Source: Niebla homalea
Lineage: Eukaryota > Ascomycota > Lecanoromycetes > Lecanorales > Ramalinaceae
Reading direction: 5' to 3'
DNA length: 64,000 nucleotides
Assembly (NCBI GenBank): GCA_019925105.1
Contig: JAHGAU010000002.1
Span: forward strand, 1,860,001-1,924,000
Shown: piece by piece, positions 11,603-22,916 of the stretch
How the letters are laid out: every line of letters starts with the position of its first letter
How positions within the stretch are numbered: the first letter of the stretch is position 1
The notes under the pieces: generated by a model
Told to the model about the DNA's origin: nothing
The model's input: the letters and a program-made list of their open reading frames with translations, nothing else
Database searches by the model: none
Translations under genes and position numbers: made by a program

Positions 11603-13229
11603 ATGGAGTATATGGCAGCGCTGCAGAATGCCATTGATGAGCAGAAGCCGTCGCTTTTCGGTTCGTGACCTCTAACAGTAGAGCTGAACGCCAATGCTAA
11701 CACCTCATAAAGAACTCCTCTCTGAAAACCAGCTCGCCGCCCTCATCCCCCCTTCCCTACGTTATCTCCTCACTCTAGCCACACATCGCCACCCACGCTA
11801 CCTCCTCCGTATACTCAACTCATTCGATGAACTCTATGCCTTGCTTATGCTCGCCGTCGAGCGCCACTATCTCAAGGCTTACGGTGGCGGCTTCACCGAG
11901 AACTTCTATGGCCTCAAGCGAGAGCGCGTGCTCCGAATCAAGGGCGGCGAAGCACCTCGGGCGCGTTTGGGAGCCCCTGAGCTGATGCGAGAGACCTTAC
12001 AACTCAAAGATCGCGATGTCTGGAACAATCTTGCCATCATGGTGGGCCTGCCCTATCTGAAGAGGAAGCTCGACGAGAGCTATGAGATCCATGCGCCTCA
12101 AGCTGCTCTACTTGGGCCTGGCTACAATCGGCGAGATCAATTGCCCCACGACCCCAGTCTGCGGCAGAGGATATTCTATTACTATAAATGGTTCCTGCGG
12201 AAGGTCTATCCCAGCATCAACGCCACCTACTACTTCTCCCTCCTCGCCTTCAACCTCGCCTATCTCTTCGACAACTCCAAATACTCCTCCCCCTTCCTCT
12301 GGCTTATCGGCACACGGATACGGCGACCCAGCGAGGCCGATCATCGGGCAATCGCTCTCGCCGCTTCAGCTCCCTCTACCTCAAACACTCGTGGCGGGTC
12401 AGCTAGACCTGGCCAGGGGTCCAGCATCTTCAACCCCGCAACGATGGCTTCGACGGTCTACCCACGCCTGCTATCCAGCCTCAAAATCCTCCTCCCCACT
12501 TCCATCTTCGCACTCAAGTTCCTCGAATGGTGGCACGCCTCCGACTTCGCCCGCCAACTATCCAAAAAGGCTACCGAGGGGCTGGACCTCCCACCTCCCG
12601 TGACCGCTGGCTTGCCCGTCGCCGCTCCCACACGCCAATCGACCACGGCCTCACGTAACGATCCGAAATGTAATGCAAATGAAATCATCAACACCGTCTC
12701 CCTCTCCTCCTCCTCCTCACCTCCTCATCCAGCTGGCACCCCTCCCCGCCAACCATCAACATCAACATCAAAATCCAGCCACCGACCACCCCCACCCATC
12801 TCCTCCCTCACCAACCTCCCCATCCACACCGTACCTTTCCCCACCCCTACCACCTCGGCGCTCTGCCCAATATGCTGCCACCCAATCACCACCCCCACCT
12901 CCGCACAGACGGGGTTCGTCTTCTGCTATACTTGCATCTTCCGGTGGGTGGATGGCAGTCATGACCGGCAGGTCGCGTTCATGGAAGGACGGAGCAGTGG
13001 GCTGGATGGGGCGTGGGATGATGAGGGCAGTCTGGGTGAGTCGGACGGTGTGGGTGTGGGAAGTGGAGATGAGGAGGACGACGAAAGGGATGGGGGAAAG
13101 GCGGAGAAAAAGAGAAAGGAGGAGGGCAGGGGCAGGCAAGGGAGGTGGGAGAGCGGGAAAGGGAGATGTGCGGTTACCGGCAGGAGAGTGCTGGGCGGGA
13201 TGGATGGGTTGAGGAGGGTCATCGTTTGA
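11603..13229 (+). CDS. pex12: Peroxin-12, peroxisomal RING-finger membrane protein
   Basis: Two exons, 11603-11660 and 11713-13229, with a 52-nt intron (donor GTTCGT, branch GCTAACAC, acceptor AAG). Exon 1 supplies the conserved start [19 protein letters not shown], which joins in phase to [19 protein letters not shown]; 524 aa. PEX12 is one of three RING peroxins (with PEX2 and PEX10) forming the retrotranslocation ubiquitin-ligase channel that recycles the import receptor PEX5. The conserved core includes [20 protein letters not shown] and [14 protein letters not shown]. The C-terminal degenerate RING reads LCPICCHPI, then [13 protein letters not shown], then [10 protein letters not shown]. 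Between the last two parts lies an acidic-then-basic insertion of about 65 residues. A further Ser/Pro/Thr-rich stretch precedes the RING. Confidence 0.95.
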
Positions 13230-14340
13230 CGACATTACATGGCATCTACTTTGTTGAGTAGTGCTGCTGCTGCTGGTGACATAGTCCGCCCTCTGTTTTC
13301 GTGGCGGAGGCGTAGCGGAATTGAGATTGAGATGTAGATGTGGATATATACCCCCTAAGAAGTCGTTCAAACATGTTAATATACATGTATATACATTCCA
13401 CCTCATGGCTCTCATTCCAACCCCCTCCCCTTTCTTTTTTCTCTCCCCACCGGCATCGTTGGTCGTCCTCTTCCCCTTGCAATCTCGTTGACCAGAGTCA
13501 CCGCGATGAATATCAATCTTGGGAGTGTGTGCACGGGTGAGAATCATCATTGCCAGAAGATGCAACAATGAAACAAATCAATAACCCGCTTCCCCCACCC
13601 CCTCCCTCCTTTCCTCCAAAGTATTCATCACCTCATGAAAAAACGAAGGATGACCACTACCCTTCTCAACCCCCCAAGAGGCCAGTCATCCCCACACACA
13701 CATCCCCCACACCTCCCCGGAACAGGTCGCGGCACAGCCCATTGATCTCCCATGCACAAGTACACATACACATACACATCACGTACCCCCCGCACATCCA
13801 AAGCGAGACAACAAGCAGTAGTGAATGCCTCGAGTGGGAGGGAGGGATGGGGGACGGGGCTCGGTGTGTTCTGTGCGTTGCTTCCCGTACTGCTATAGTG
13901 GTAGTAGTAGTATCTAGTCGTTGGAGTTGCCCGGGGGGTTTCGACGAGATGGGTTGGGTGGGTGGGTGGGATTTGTGCTCTTCGGAGGAAGAGGAGGAGG
14001 AAGATATATATTACTGGGGGGGGACGGAATGATTTTTTGATTTTTTTGGGGGCAGTCAGTCAGGGTTACTTGTGGGATGTCTGAGCGAAAGTAAAATTAT
14101 TGAAAGGCGTAAGGGAGGGGAGGAAATGAGGGAGCGGGTTTTGAGGTCATCTCATCTCTCTAGGAATGAAAAAGGGGGAGGGAAGAAGGGAAGGAAGCGT
14201 TGTTGAAGAAGAAGAACGCTTGAATCTGTCAATTTCCACCCCCCTTGCCAAAAGTGGCGAAGGAATTGTGGAGGCATGATGCGCAGATAGAAATCCAGCT
14301 TCTACCGAATAGACAGCCGCGTAGGCATGGTGTCGAAATA
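13230..14340. other. Intergenic up to the transposon
   Basis: No gene recognised. It contains short CT/GT-rich simple tracts (for example GCTGCTGCTGCTG near 13264) and G-runs near 14015-14060. Base composition is ordinary up to the transposon boundary, with no RIP spill-over. Confidence 0.45.
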
Positions 14341-14431
14341 CCCCTGTTTTCAAGTCGCTTGAAACATGCCCGGTTTTTTGCCGGACGCGACCGTCCTACC
14401 ACCCACTTTTTGCTGAGACGGTTTTTGCATT
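14341..14431 (+). repeat. Left terminal inverted repeat
   Basis: Begins CCCCTGTTTTCAAG. It contains a perfect hairpin, TTTCAAG/CTTGAAA with loop TCG, at 14348-14364, and a second short one, CCGG/CCGG, at 14370-14384. It pairs with 17768-17858. The single difference is T here for C in the other copy at repeat position 57. Confidence 0.95.
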
Positions 14432-16624
14432 ATATAACCATCACTATTACTGTTAAGGAGCTTATTACTTGTTTAAAACAGGTAATTATAAGGCTTAAAT
14501 TAAATAAGACCCGTTATATACTTAAATTATTATCCGAACCTTAAGTAAAAGCCGTTATAATAAAGAAAAAGGTTAAATTAACCAATAAATTAAAAATTAC
14601 TCCGTAAGTAGCTTTAAACGCCGGAAATATAGGTAATTTAACTATAAAGAAAACGGCTTTAATTATTCCGATAACGTTAAAGTTTTATACCGTTATTTAT
14701 AAGGTAATTTAAAAGGAAAGGGATTTATAAGTATTAACGGAAACCTTACGCTCTTTTATTTTTTATAATTTCCTTATTAAAGGCTTAAAAAGGGTATCTA
14801 TAAAGGCTTAAAAGAAAAAATATAACGTCGTTCTTTATAAGATTAAGGCTTTTTTAACCTATAATAATAAAATTAAAATAACGTTAGCGGAATACGGTAA
14901 ATTAAAGTAATAAAAAAAGCTTTAATAAATAATAACTTTATAAAATAATAAGAAAAAAAAAAAAGAATTACTATTATTATTACGTTTATATATAATTTAA
15001 AGCCGATAAAAGAGTTTAAAATAAATAAAGAAAATAAGGAAAAATATAAGGATAAAGAAATTAAAATTATTAATTATAAACGTTAACTTTATATTAACTC
15101 CGATAAACTTAAAAACTCAATTATTAAGTAATACTTATAAGTAAAGGCCGTAAAAAGGGCGTTTTTACCGTTACTTAAAAAATAAATAAAGGGTAAGATT
15201 TTTAATTATAAAATTATTATTAATAAATAAATTAAGAAATATAAATAACGGAAAGTTATCAATAAATCGATAAATAATTAAGGCTTTAAACTTATAATAT
15301 AGTAAAAATATAATTTATTAAAATATATAATAAAAATAAGTATTATTATTAATTTTATAACCGCGGAGGAAATTATTATCTTATAAATAATAATAATATT
15401 ATTAAATAAAACCGGGAAATCCAAAATAATAAAAATAAATTTAATATTATTACCGTTAATAAGCCGTTTTAAAACCTTAATAAAATATTTTTAAAGTAAT
15501 TAAGGATTAAAAGAATAATTATTATAAAGTTAAAGGAAAAGAAAAAGCTTACTTTATTAAAAATACCTTATCCGGTCCCCGCTTTTTAACTTTAATAATA
15601 ACCTTAAGTATTTTAACCGTAACGATAATATTTTTCTCGGTTAATAAATAATTCCGTTAATTTAAAGCCAATTAAAAAGCCGGTATAAGTAATTTAAATA
15701 ATAATTTATTTAACCAATAAGTTAATAAGTTAAGTAATTTTTTTTTTATTAAACTTTTTAATATTTTAATAATTATAATAATTATAATAGTTTTAATAGT
15801 TTTAATAATTTTAATAATTTTAAAAATAATTTTAATAACTTTTATTGCTTTAATAACCCGCGTTATTTATTATAAATTAATAATTAATACCCTTAACGCC
15901 GTTAAAGAAGTTATTATTACGTCCGAATACCGCGATTTAAACTTTTAATAATCCCGTTAAACTTAATAATAATATTAATAAAGTACTTAAGGATTATATT
16001 ACCTAATAATATTAACGTTTCCTTAATTAATTATAACGTTTTAAGTATATATATAAAATTATCTTAATTAAGGATTATATTCTTATTAATATTTAATAAT
16101 TTAATAATATTAAATAGAAAAAGTTAGGTATTACTTATAGTATTAAGGTTTACTTTTAACGTAAGATTAAGGAGTTTTAAAAGGTCGTTATTATAAAATT
16201 TTTTTATAAACGGTTATAGGACTTAATATATTAATTAAAATTATATAATTTTATAAATAAAATAATAAACGTAAATATTAAGAAATAAAAACGGTATAGA
16301 ATAATAAAAAGCTTAAATATATATTTTTATAATATTTATAAACCTTAATTTATAACGTTATTTATATTTATTTTTAAGTTTAATATACTTAATATATATA
16401 ATATTTTAAAAAATCCCGATATTTATAATAATAAAACCTTTATATTTACTTATTATAAAATCATAATTAAAATATTATTTAATAGCCTTAAATAAACGTT
16501 TTTAAATAAAATATTATTTATATAATTTTATAAAAGAATATAAAAAATATATTAAAAGAAAAATAAATTCTTTATAAATAAATTACCCGTTAAAAACGGA
16601 ATTTTTCCCATACTTAATTTAAAA

Positions 16625-16658
<34 letters not shown>

Positions 16659-17767
16659 ATTATTTACGATTATATTTAACCGGTATTATAATATTAATAT
16701 ATTAAAAGTAATTTAAAGTATTTTATTTATATAAGTTCTTTTATATAATAACTTAAATAAACTCCTTAAAATTAACCTCTTTAATTAAAAGGAAATTCTT
16801 CTTTATTTAAGCCTTTAATACCGAAAAGAACTCCTTAATAAAATTAAAGTTAAGGGAATACGGTAAAAGATATATAATCCTTATATTAAAGAGTATATAA
16901 AAATCCCGTACCCTTTAACCGTAATAATTTAAATAATTATTAAGGATAATTACGGATTTAAGGCCGGGGAAAAAATTATAACGTAATAAAACCTTATTCT
17001 TTAGAAATTACTTAAATCGGGCTATATTTATATTATTATAATAAACGTATAATACGAGAATATTATTAATATAATATATAGGAAATATATTTTATTTCTT
17101 ATTTTTTTTAATAAAGCGTATAACTTTAAATATAATATTAAAGGGACTTTAGCCTTTTTTCCGTTAATAAATATACTTATTTATTTTATTTTTATTGAAA
17201 TAAATAAGTTAATTATACGTATAATTATTAATCTTTAATATAAAGTTATTATAATAAAGTTAAGACCATTTAAAAATAATACGGTAAATAACCTTTTAAT
17301 TAATCTTTATCTTTTTTAAGGCTTTTTAAATAATTAAGATATTAATAAGTATATTAAAATTATTAAATAAATAAATAATTATTTTTTTAAGATATACTTA
17401 TAACTTTAATCGTAAATAACTTATTAACCCTTCTTTTATTATAGGGTAAATAATAAACTTAATTCCCGGCTTTATTCTTATTTTAACCGGATATATATAA
17501 AAGCCTTATATAAATAGGTTTTCCTTAATTTAATTAATAATACTTTTATTAACGCCCTTAATCCTTATAATCTCCTTCTCCGGTATATTAATAATAATAT
17601 ATTTAATAATCCGGTTTTTTATAATAACGGGAAGAGAGGGAAATATAATTATAGTACCGTAAATACCGTATATAGCCTTATAAATAACTAGAAAAATTAA
17701 AAACATTAACATTGAGACCCTATACCCGATATTTACTCGATTATAAGTGGGGTGGTAATGCATGTGC

Positions 17768-17858
17768 AATGCAAAAACCGTCTCAGCAAAAAGTGGGTGG
17801 TGGGACGGTCGCGTCCGGCAAAAAACCGGGCATGTTTCAAGCGACTTGAAAACAGGGG
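17768..17858 (-). repeat. Right terminal inverted repeat
   Basis: Reverse complement of the left end, finishing CTTGAAAACAGGGG and then TA. It keeps the same two internal hairpins. It is not RIP-mutated, unlike the sequence inward of about 17700. Confidence 0.95.
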
Positions 17859-17860
17859 TA

Positions 17861-18244
17861 ACAGGCAGAGACGAAGAGTGGAGGTTTGAATTTTTCTGCA
17901 ATTCCTGACGTGGAGCGTTGGTAAATACACAAAATATTTAAGCAACGTGAGCACAGAATGTCCATTCAATAGATCCACTATGCGGAATCCTCGGTACGCC
18001 ATCGTCGTTCTTGTATATTCTGGTAAAAGAGAAGACTTCTAGGGCGTGGCAGCGGTTCCTAAACCAGCTGCTAACCCCCCTCCAGGCGCATCGACGACAG
18101 TTTGGAGTGAAGCCATAGGTCCATATGGCACGCTTGTTGCCTCAGGTGCAATCGCAGTTGCTCTTCTATTGCGCTAGAGGCAAGAGAAACCAAGGGTATA
18201 ATACCTTCGCCGCTAGTATCGGTGTCGTTGGAATCTCTGTTGGC
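17861..18244. other. Flank of the transposon, nothing recognised
   Basis: Ordinary base composition resumes immediately after the TA duplication. No gene, promoter or RNA recognised. Confidence 0.4.
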
Positions 18245-19521
18245 CTACGCGCTGTCGGTCTTCGAGACTACTACCTTGAAAGTTAGGGGCAGCGTCGGTA
18301 GGTAGCCCAAGGAATCATCCGTGCCATTTGCTGCTATTATGAAAAGATTTTCGGACCCAGTGCGTACCATCCTACCGTTGATGATGCCGGAGCCATCGTA
18401 AGCCCCGTTGATGTCCAGGATCGGTAACGCTATTGCTCCTCCTCCGTAGTCGCCGCGCCCTTCTTCAACGACACATTGGCCAATGATACGATCGACGGCG
18501 GTTCGGATGATGGTACGGATGCAGGCGCGGGTTTCGAAGGTGGTCACTTGGACAACACAATTACTCATCGTCTCAGTTCTAGTCAGCTGAAACCAAGGGA
18601 ATGAGCAGGCATCTTAGACGTTCTGGTAGCGACCGAGGGATTCCTTTCGAGTGACAATCTCCACAATTTCGGGCAGTGGGCCAGCCATAGGTTGACAAAC
18701 ACCTATGCTCCGCATCTACGGGAATCAAGCTATGGATGTGGGACAGATCCCACAAGGATCGGTCACCGCCAGGTCACCAGCAGTCCTCTTCAACAAGTCA
18801 ACGATCGTCCTGATCTTGTACTTGCTGATGATAGTGGGCCTTCCTCGTTTCCTGTTCGCTCGCGGGCTGAGAGTCACTGTCAGGAATAGAGGCGCATCGA
18901 AACCACCATCTCTTGTGTCTTTAAATTCGGCCATCCAATCCGCCGTACTCTTCATGCGGTATGTAGTAAAGCCCGCGTGACCGAAGTTCAACATCAAATA
19001 TGTCTCGTTCATGTTTGCCCCCAAACCTCGAAAGTAGATGTTCTGATCTTCCCCTTGTTGTGCTCTATTGACCGCCCGGCTAAGTCATGGATCAAGACAT
19101 ACGCAGGACTGTCTATATTGTCATGGTAGTATTTCGGAGTGATGTTGAAATCGCCCACGCTATGTGTCCCTCAAGAAGTGTATGTCCTGAAGTCGAGGCT
19201 ATCAGCTATGGTCGCCAGGCCCGCAGTACAGGCATTTTGTGTGAGATCCTCGCCATATGTCCGATCACACTGGACGAGATCAGGATACCTAGTTGCCTCC
19301 TGTAGATTGGTAAGGTTATACTCGACTATATCTTCGGAGGTCACACAGATTTGAAGATACAGTCTGTCAATCCTCCCGGCTGAAAGAGTTAGTTCAATAC
19401 AGTTCGAGATACTTGTAGTCGTACGAAGCTCAAGAAGAAGCAGAACCGAGTCAATGTTTCGAGTCAGCATCCTGTCCAAAAGGATGGGAGAAAGTTGGAA
19501 GCCTGAAGGCCTCCAAAGCAC
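18245..19521 (-). pseudogene. Possible decayed gene for a secreted cysteine-containing protein
   Basis: Three minus-strand open pieces (19171-19521, 18725-19024 and 18245-18568) look coding but do not join cleanly. The first carries CDRTYGEDLTQNACTAGLAT and runs through a stop into a stretch reading VGDFNITPKYYHD. The last carries AVDRIIGQCVV and then GGGAIALPIL. Spacing of the cysteines, and a helix before a GGG turn, recall small fungal secreted proteins of unknown role. At least one in-frame stop (near 19170) breaks it. It could instead be a spliced gene whose introns I misread. It lies next to the transposon, so decay would be unsurprising. Confidence 0.3.
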
Positions 19522-20232
19522 GTTGCTTCAACTGATGCTATGTAGCTTAAATTGTAGAAGACATTTTGTGGAACAATGATTTACAAAAAGTAAGTTGAAT
19601 CAAGCTTGTAGGCACATGACGGCCCACTACGCCACCTCATGAGTTTCGCATCATATCTCGAACTTGGGAATGACCATCCTTTGATCTTCACAAGAGTGTG
19701 ATATTGACAATAGAGCCCATCTTTGGAAGAATCAAAATGCATTGTTGGTGCGTGACTGGAGTGACTGTTGATAACGAGACTGAAGTGTGGGTATCACCTC
19801 CCGTCTGTCGCGTGAAAACTTAGCAGTTCTTCTGATTGGAACATTTGACCTGTAAAGCCTCAAACATTGATCTCAAGGATAGGCTTGCACCATATAATTG
19901 GCGAGTGCCATTGCACACAATTAGACGATTCATGATTCTGGACTGGTCCTAGTGCATGAGCTGCCACCAGCCAGGGCTAAGGATCCCCTCCAGGGAGAAA
20001 GGAAAGGCAGGCTAGGTATCGACAGATGCCTTGTTGATCATTCCGATTGATTGTAGGAGGCGGTCGTGTTGGAGGTCCTGAGGTGGATGAGTATATCTCA
20101 GAGGCGTTTCATCCGACTTTGTGGATGTCACAGAAGTCCTTTATTGTACGCAGCAATGCGGATTCCCCGTTTTACCTGAGAAAGCAATGCTGACTCCACG
20201 TTTTACCTTGATGCAAAGGATGAGTAGGCTCA
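19522..20232. other. Intergenic, nothing recognised
   Basis: About 700 bases downstream of NBP35. No coding frame with family features. Confidence 0.4.
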
Positions 20233-21246
20233 TTAATAGCTTCCATGCTCCGCCAAGGTGATCTCAGCTTGAAGACGTTCAACCACAGCGCGCAGGGCGG
20301 TACACGCAGGACTATCAGAGAAGGCATCGAAGAAACTTTCGCCAAAATCGCATGACATGCCGATGCGTGGGTCAAGCGGTACAGACCCCAGGAATGGCAC
20401 TCCAGTAGTCTTAGCCAGAGATCTCGCTCCTCCTGTGGTCGCCTTGAAGACCTGATTCGAATGCTTGCAATGGCCACAGATGTAGCCGGACATGTTTTCC
20501 ACAAGCCCCAAGATCCTGATGCCGGCTTTGCGGCAGAAGTCAATTTCCTTCCGTACGTCCAGAAGACTGACCTCCTGAGGGGTGGTAACGAGGACGGCAC
20601 CATCGAGGCCCGATTCTTTAAGAAAGGAGTTGACACTCAGATGCTCATCACTGGTTCCGGGGGGGGTGTCTACCAAGAGATAATCCAGCTCGCCCCACTC
20701 CACATCTTTCAAGAATTGTTTGATCAGGCCATTCTTCTTGGGCCCACGCCAGATGACAGCGTCGTCTCTTGAAGGGAGCATGAATTGCACACTCATGACG
20801 CTCAAATTGTCTGACACCCAGACTGGGCTCCATCCTGCATTGCTCACATGTATGGTCTCTGCTTCTACCCCCATCATCTTGGGAATGCTAGGGCCGCAAA
20901 CGTCGGTGTCCATGATGCCGACAATCTCGTCTTCATTGGCTGCAAAGGCGTGGGCAAGCATGGTCGTGAATGTCGATTTGCCTACGCCACCCTTGCCACT
21001 TAGGACGAGGATCTTATGTTTGATGCCAGAAAGACGAGAAGTGATGATGGGGATGTCTGGATCGGGACCCTTGGGAGTTGAAGCGCATATGGTCTGGTTG
21101 GGGCAACCATCACATGCTGATCCTGAGCCAGCGAGCTTGGATTCCGGACCTGGACAGTGCTCAGGTTCTGGAGCAACGAGCTTAGGGTGATTTCTCAGAG
21201 GAGCAGTAAGGGCATCCTGAACAGGTTCGAGAAGTGCGGGAGCCAT
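20233..21246 (-). CDS. nbp35: Cytosolic Fe-S cluster assembly factor NBP35
   Basis: Start chosen at the ATG at 21246 ([16 protein letters not shown]), not at the first ATG of the open frame at 21318, because known NBP35 proteins begin close to the cysteine motif; 337 aa. It is a P-loop scaffold that, with CFD1, assembles 4Fe-4S clusters in the cytosol for transfer to apoproteins. The N-terminal ferredoxin-like motif is complete ([18 protein letters not shown], then PNQTIC; C-x13-C-x2-C-x5-C). The deviant Walker A is [11 protein letters not shown], the switch is [11 protein letters not shown], and the C-terminal bridging motif is ICGHCKHSN (CxxC). All key residues are present. It is divergent from the deubiquitinase gene, with a 521-bp spacer. 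Confidence 0.97.
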   Translation of the reverse strand: MAPALLEPVQDALTAPLRNHPKLVAPEPEHCPGPESKLAGSGSACDGCPNQTICASTPKGPDPDIPIITSRLSGIKHKILVLSGKGGVGKSTFTTMLAHAFAANEDEIVGIMDTDVCGPSIPKMMGVEAETIHVSNAGWSPVWVSDNLSVMSVQFMLPSRDDAVIWRGPKKNGLIKQFLKDVEWGELDYLLVDTPPGTSDEHLSVNSFLKESGLDGAVLVTTPQEVSLLDVRKEIDFCRKAGIRILGLVENMSGYICGHCKHSNQVFKATTGGARSLAKTTGVPFLGSVPLDPRIGMSCDFGESFFDAFSDSPACTALRAVVERLQAEITLAEHGSY

Positions 21247-21767
21247 GATAGTGATAGCTGTAGGATCTACGTAGAAGCATTCGACTCGAGACCTGAAAGA
21301 TGCAATGCAGAAACCCAAAAATGACTCCTTGCTCGAAGTAGATTTTAGATTGTAGGACTAGATTTGTCAGGAATGATGCCATGCGCCTAGGTCGCAGACG
21401 CCGCCATACATCTCCCTAGAGACTTGACACTGTGATGGTAAAAGACAAGAACCAAGGAAGACACGTTTAGACTTGAAATAGACCCATTTGTTTGGAGCAT
21501 TTGAGGTGTGCCTTTTTGGAGGCGGGAGACTGAGGGTCATCAGAACTAGTGGGGCAGGCGCAAAACGTCATTCATGTTGCTTTAAATTTAAAAAATAAAA
21601 ATTATCTTACCTATGATGTTTTTTGGCTTCATTCATTTCTCAGTTGTCAGAACGATCCGCTCCAGAACCCTCAAATCATTAGCTTCAAAGATAGCTGACT
21701 CCACCATCCCCATCATCGAAGCTGGTCACTGCCCTCACCTATGAGCCAACAAGTCAACAGCTGCATC
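21247..21767. other. Divergent promoter region of nbp35 and the UCH gene
   Basis: Short spacer with an A/T-rich patch at 21582-21606. It holds both promoters. An in-frame ATG at 21741 could extend the UCH protein by nine residues. Confidence 0.45.
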
Positions 21768-22638
21768 ATGGCTGATCAAGCTGTCAAAACACTACGATTC
21801 GTCCCCTTAGGTATGTGATGAGTGAAAGATATTTGTTCGTCTGAGTTGTCGTTTAATTCAACAATTCTCCCCAGAAAACAATCCAGAGGTCATGTCCTCG
21901 CTTGTACACAAATTGGGCCTTTCCTCCGACCTTTCATGGCATGACGTCTTTTCTCTCGACGACCCCTCCCTCCTGGCCTTTGTCCCACGACCCGCTCACG
22001 CCCTCCTCCTTGTCTTCCCCGTCTCAAAATCATATGAGAAGATGCGAGCAGATGAGGACAGTGAATTGCCCGATTATGCTGGGGTCGGTACAGGCGAAGA
22101 GGTTTTGTGGTTCAAGCAGACAATTGGGAATGCTTGCGGCCTGATGGGCCTGCTGCATGCGGTATGCAATGGTATGACCAGAGATCTCATCGGTATGTCT
22201 TACCCAATAACGACTACTTCGTTGGAATGCTCCCGCCTAATTGTACGCCACCTAGCTCCTTCAACACCGCTGTCCAATCTAATCACTGAGGCCACCCCCC
22301 TGCCTCCTCCTGACCGTGCCAAACTCCTCGAGAATTCTCCCGATCTTGCTTCCGCCCATGCTTCCGCTGCGGCTGAGGGTAATACTGCTGCTCCTTCCGC
22401 CAGTGACCACGTTGATCTCCATTTCGTCGCCTTTATCAAGTCCGCTGAGAACAACCTCTGGGAGTTGGACGGTCGACGAAAAGGTCCACTGAACAGGGGC
22501 AAGCTCCCCGCGGATGAAGATGTCTTAGGGGAGGCAGCTGTCGCACTTGGGCCCAAGAAGTTTCTCGAGCGTGAGAAGGAAACGCCGGGTGGGGAATTGC
22601 GGTTCAGTATACTGGCACTAGGACCGAGTTTTGGTTGA
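21768..22638 (+). CDS. Ubiquitin carboxyl-terminal hydrolase, UCH-L1/L3 (Yuh1) type
   Basis: Three exons: 21768-21810, 21875-22192 and 22256-22638. The first intron (GTATGT to CCCCAG) separates MADQAVKTLRFVPL from ENNPEVMSSLVHKLG. The second, 63 nt at 22193-22255 (GTATGT to CACCTAG), is in frame and would be read through by a simple frame caller. Spliced protein is 247 aa, normal for the family. The cysteine protease cleaves small adducts from ubiquitin's C terminus (and often Nedd8) in the cytosol. Catalytic elements are seen: the cysteine in GNACGLMGLLHA, the histidine in DLHFVAFI and the aspartate in LWELDGR, with the oxyanion glutamine in FKQTIGNAC. All are intact. Confidence 0.94.
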
Positions 22639-22916
22639 AGAGTATGGCGATATTGAATCCCAGCGTCTATCAACTTGACCAGTAGTCGAAAAAAAGAAGC
22701 ATTGCATCGTCGCGACGAGATTGGCTCATGCTTTCACATGTGGCTCGAGCACACGTGAGTGTTTTGGGTTCTTCCGAGAAGGAAGGTGCTATTCAAGGGA
22801 AAGGCGTTTTCACCCAAACCCAAGCCTTGACCATGTGTCAACCCTGGCGACGACCTCAGCATGTATCCGACCAACGCCTCTACCCTTTGTTCTCATTCTG
22901 GTGCGAAGACCCAATC

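Larger units (their letters stand above)
14341..17858. mobile_element. DNA transposon with 91-bp TIRs, interior RIP-mutated, TA target duplication
   Basis: The element is bounded by 91-bp inverted repeats at 14341-14431 and 17768-17858, identical except for one C/T change, and flanked on both sides by the dinucleotide TA (14339-14340 and 17859-17860). TA duplication is typical of Tc1/mariner-type (Fot1/pogo) elements, although 3518 bp is long for those. From about 14486 to 17700 the sequence is extremely A+T-rich and almost free of CA and TG dinucleotides, while CG is kept. This is the signature of CpA-directed RIP on both strands. No transposase can be read; every frame is stopped. The outer 145-160 bases at each end still contain ordinary CA/TG. 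Orientation cannot be decided. Confidence 0.9.

Noticed and set aside
12768..13568. 266-codon minus-strand frame over the 3' part of PEX12
   Set aside because: It overlaps the RING-coding exon antisense, and its residues are low-complexity shadows of that sequence.
14486..17700. Centromere or mitochondrial insertion as explanation of the A+T-rich block
   Set aside because: The inverted ends with TA duplication and the specific loss of CA/TG fit a RIPped transposon better; no mitochondrial gene is readable.
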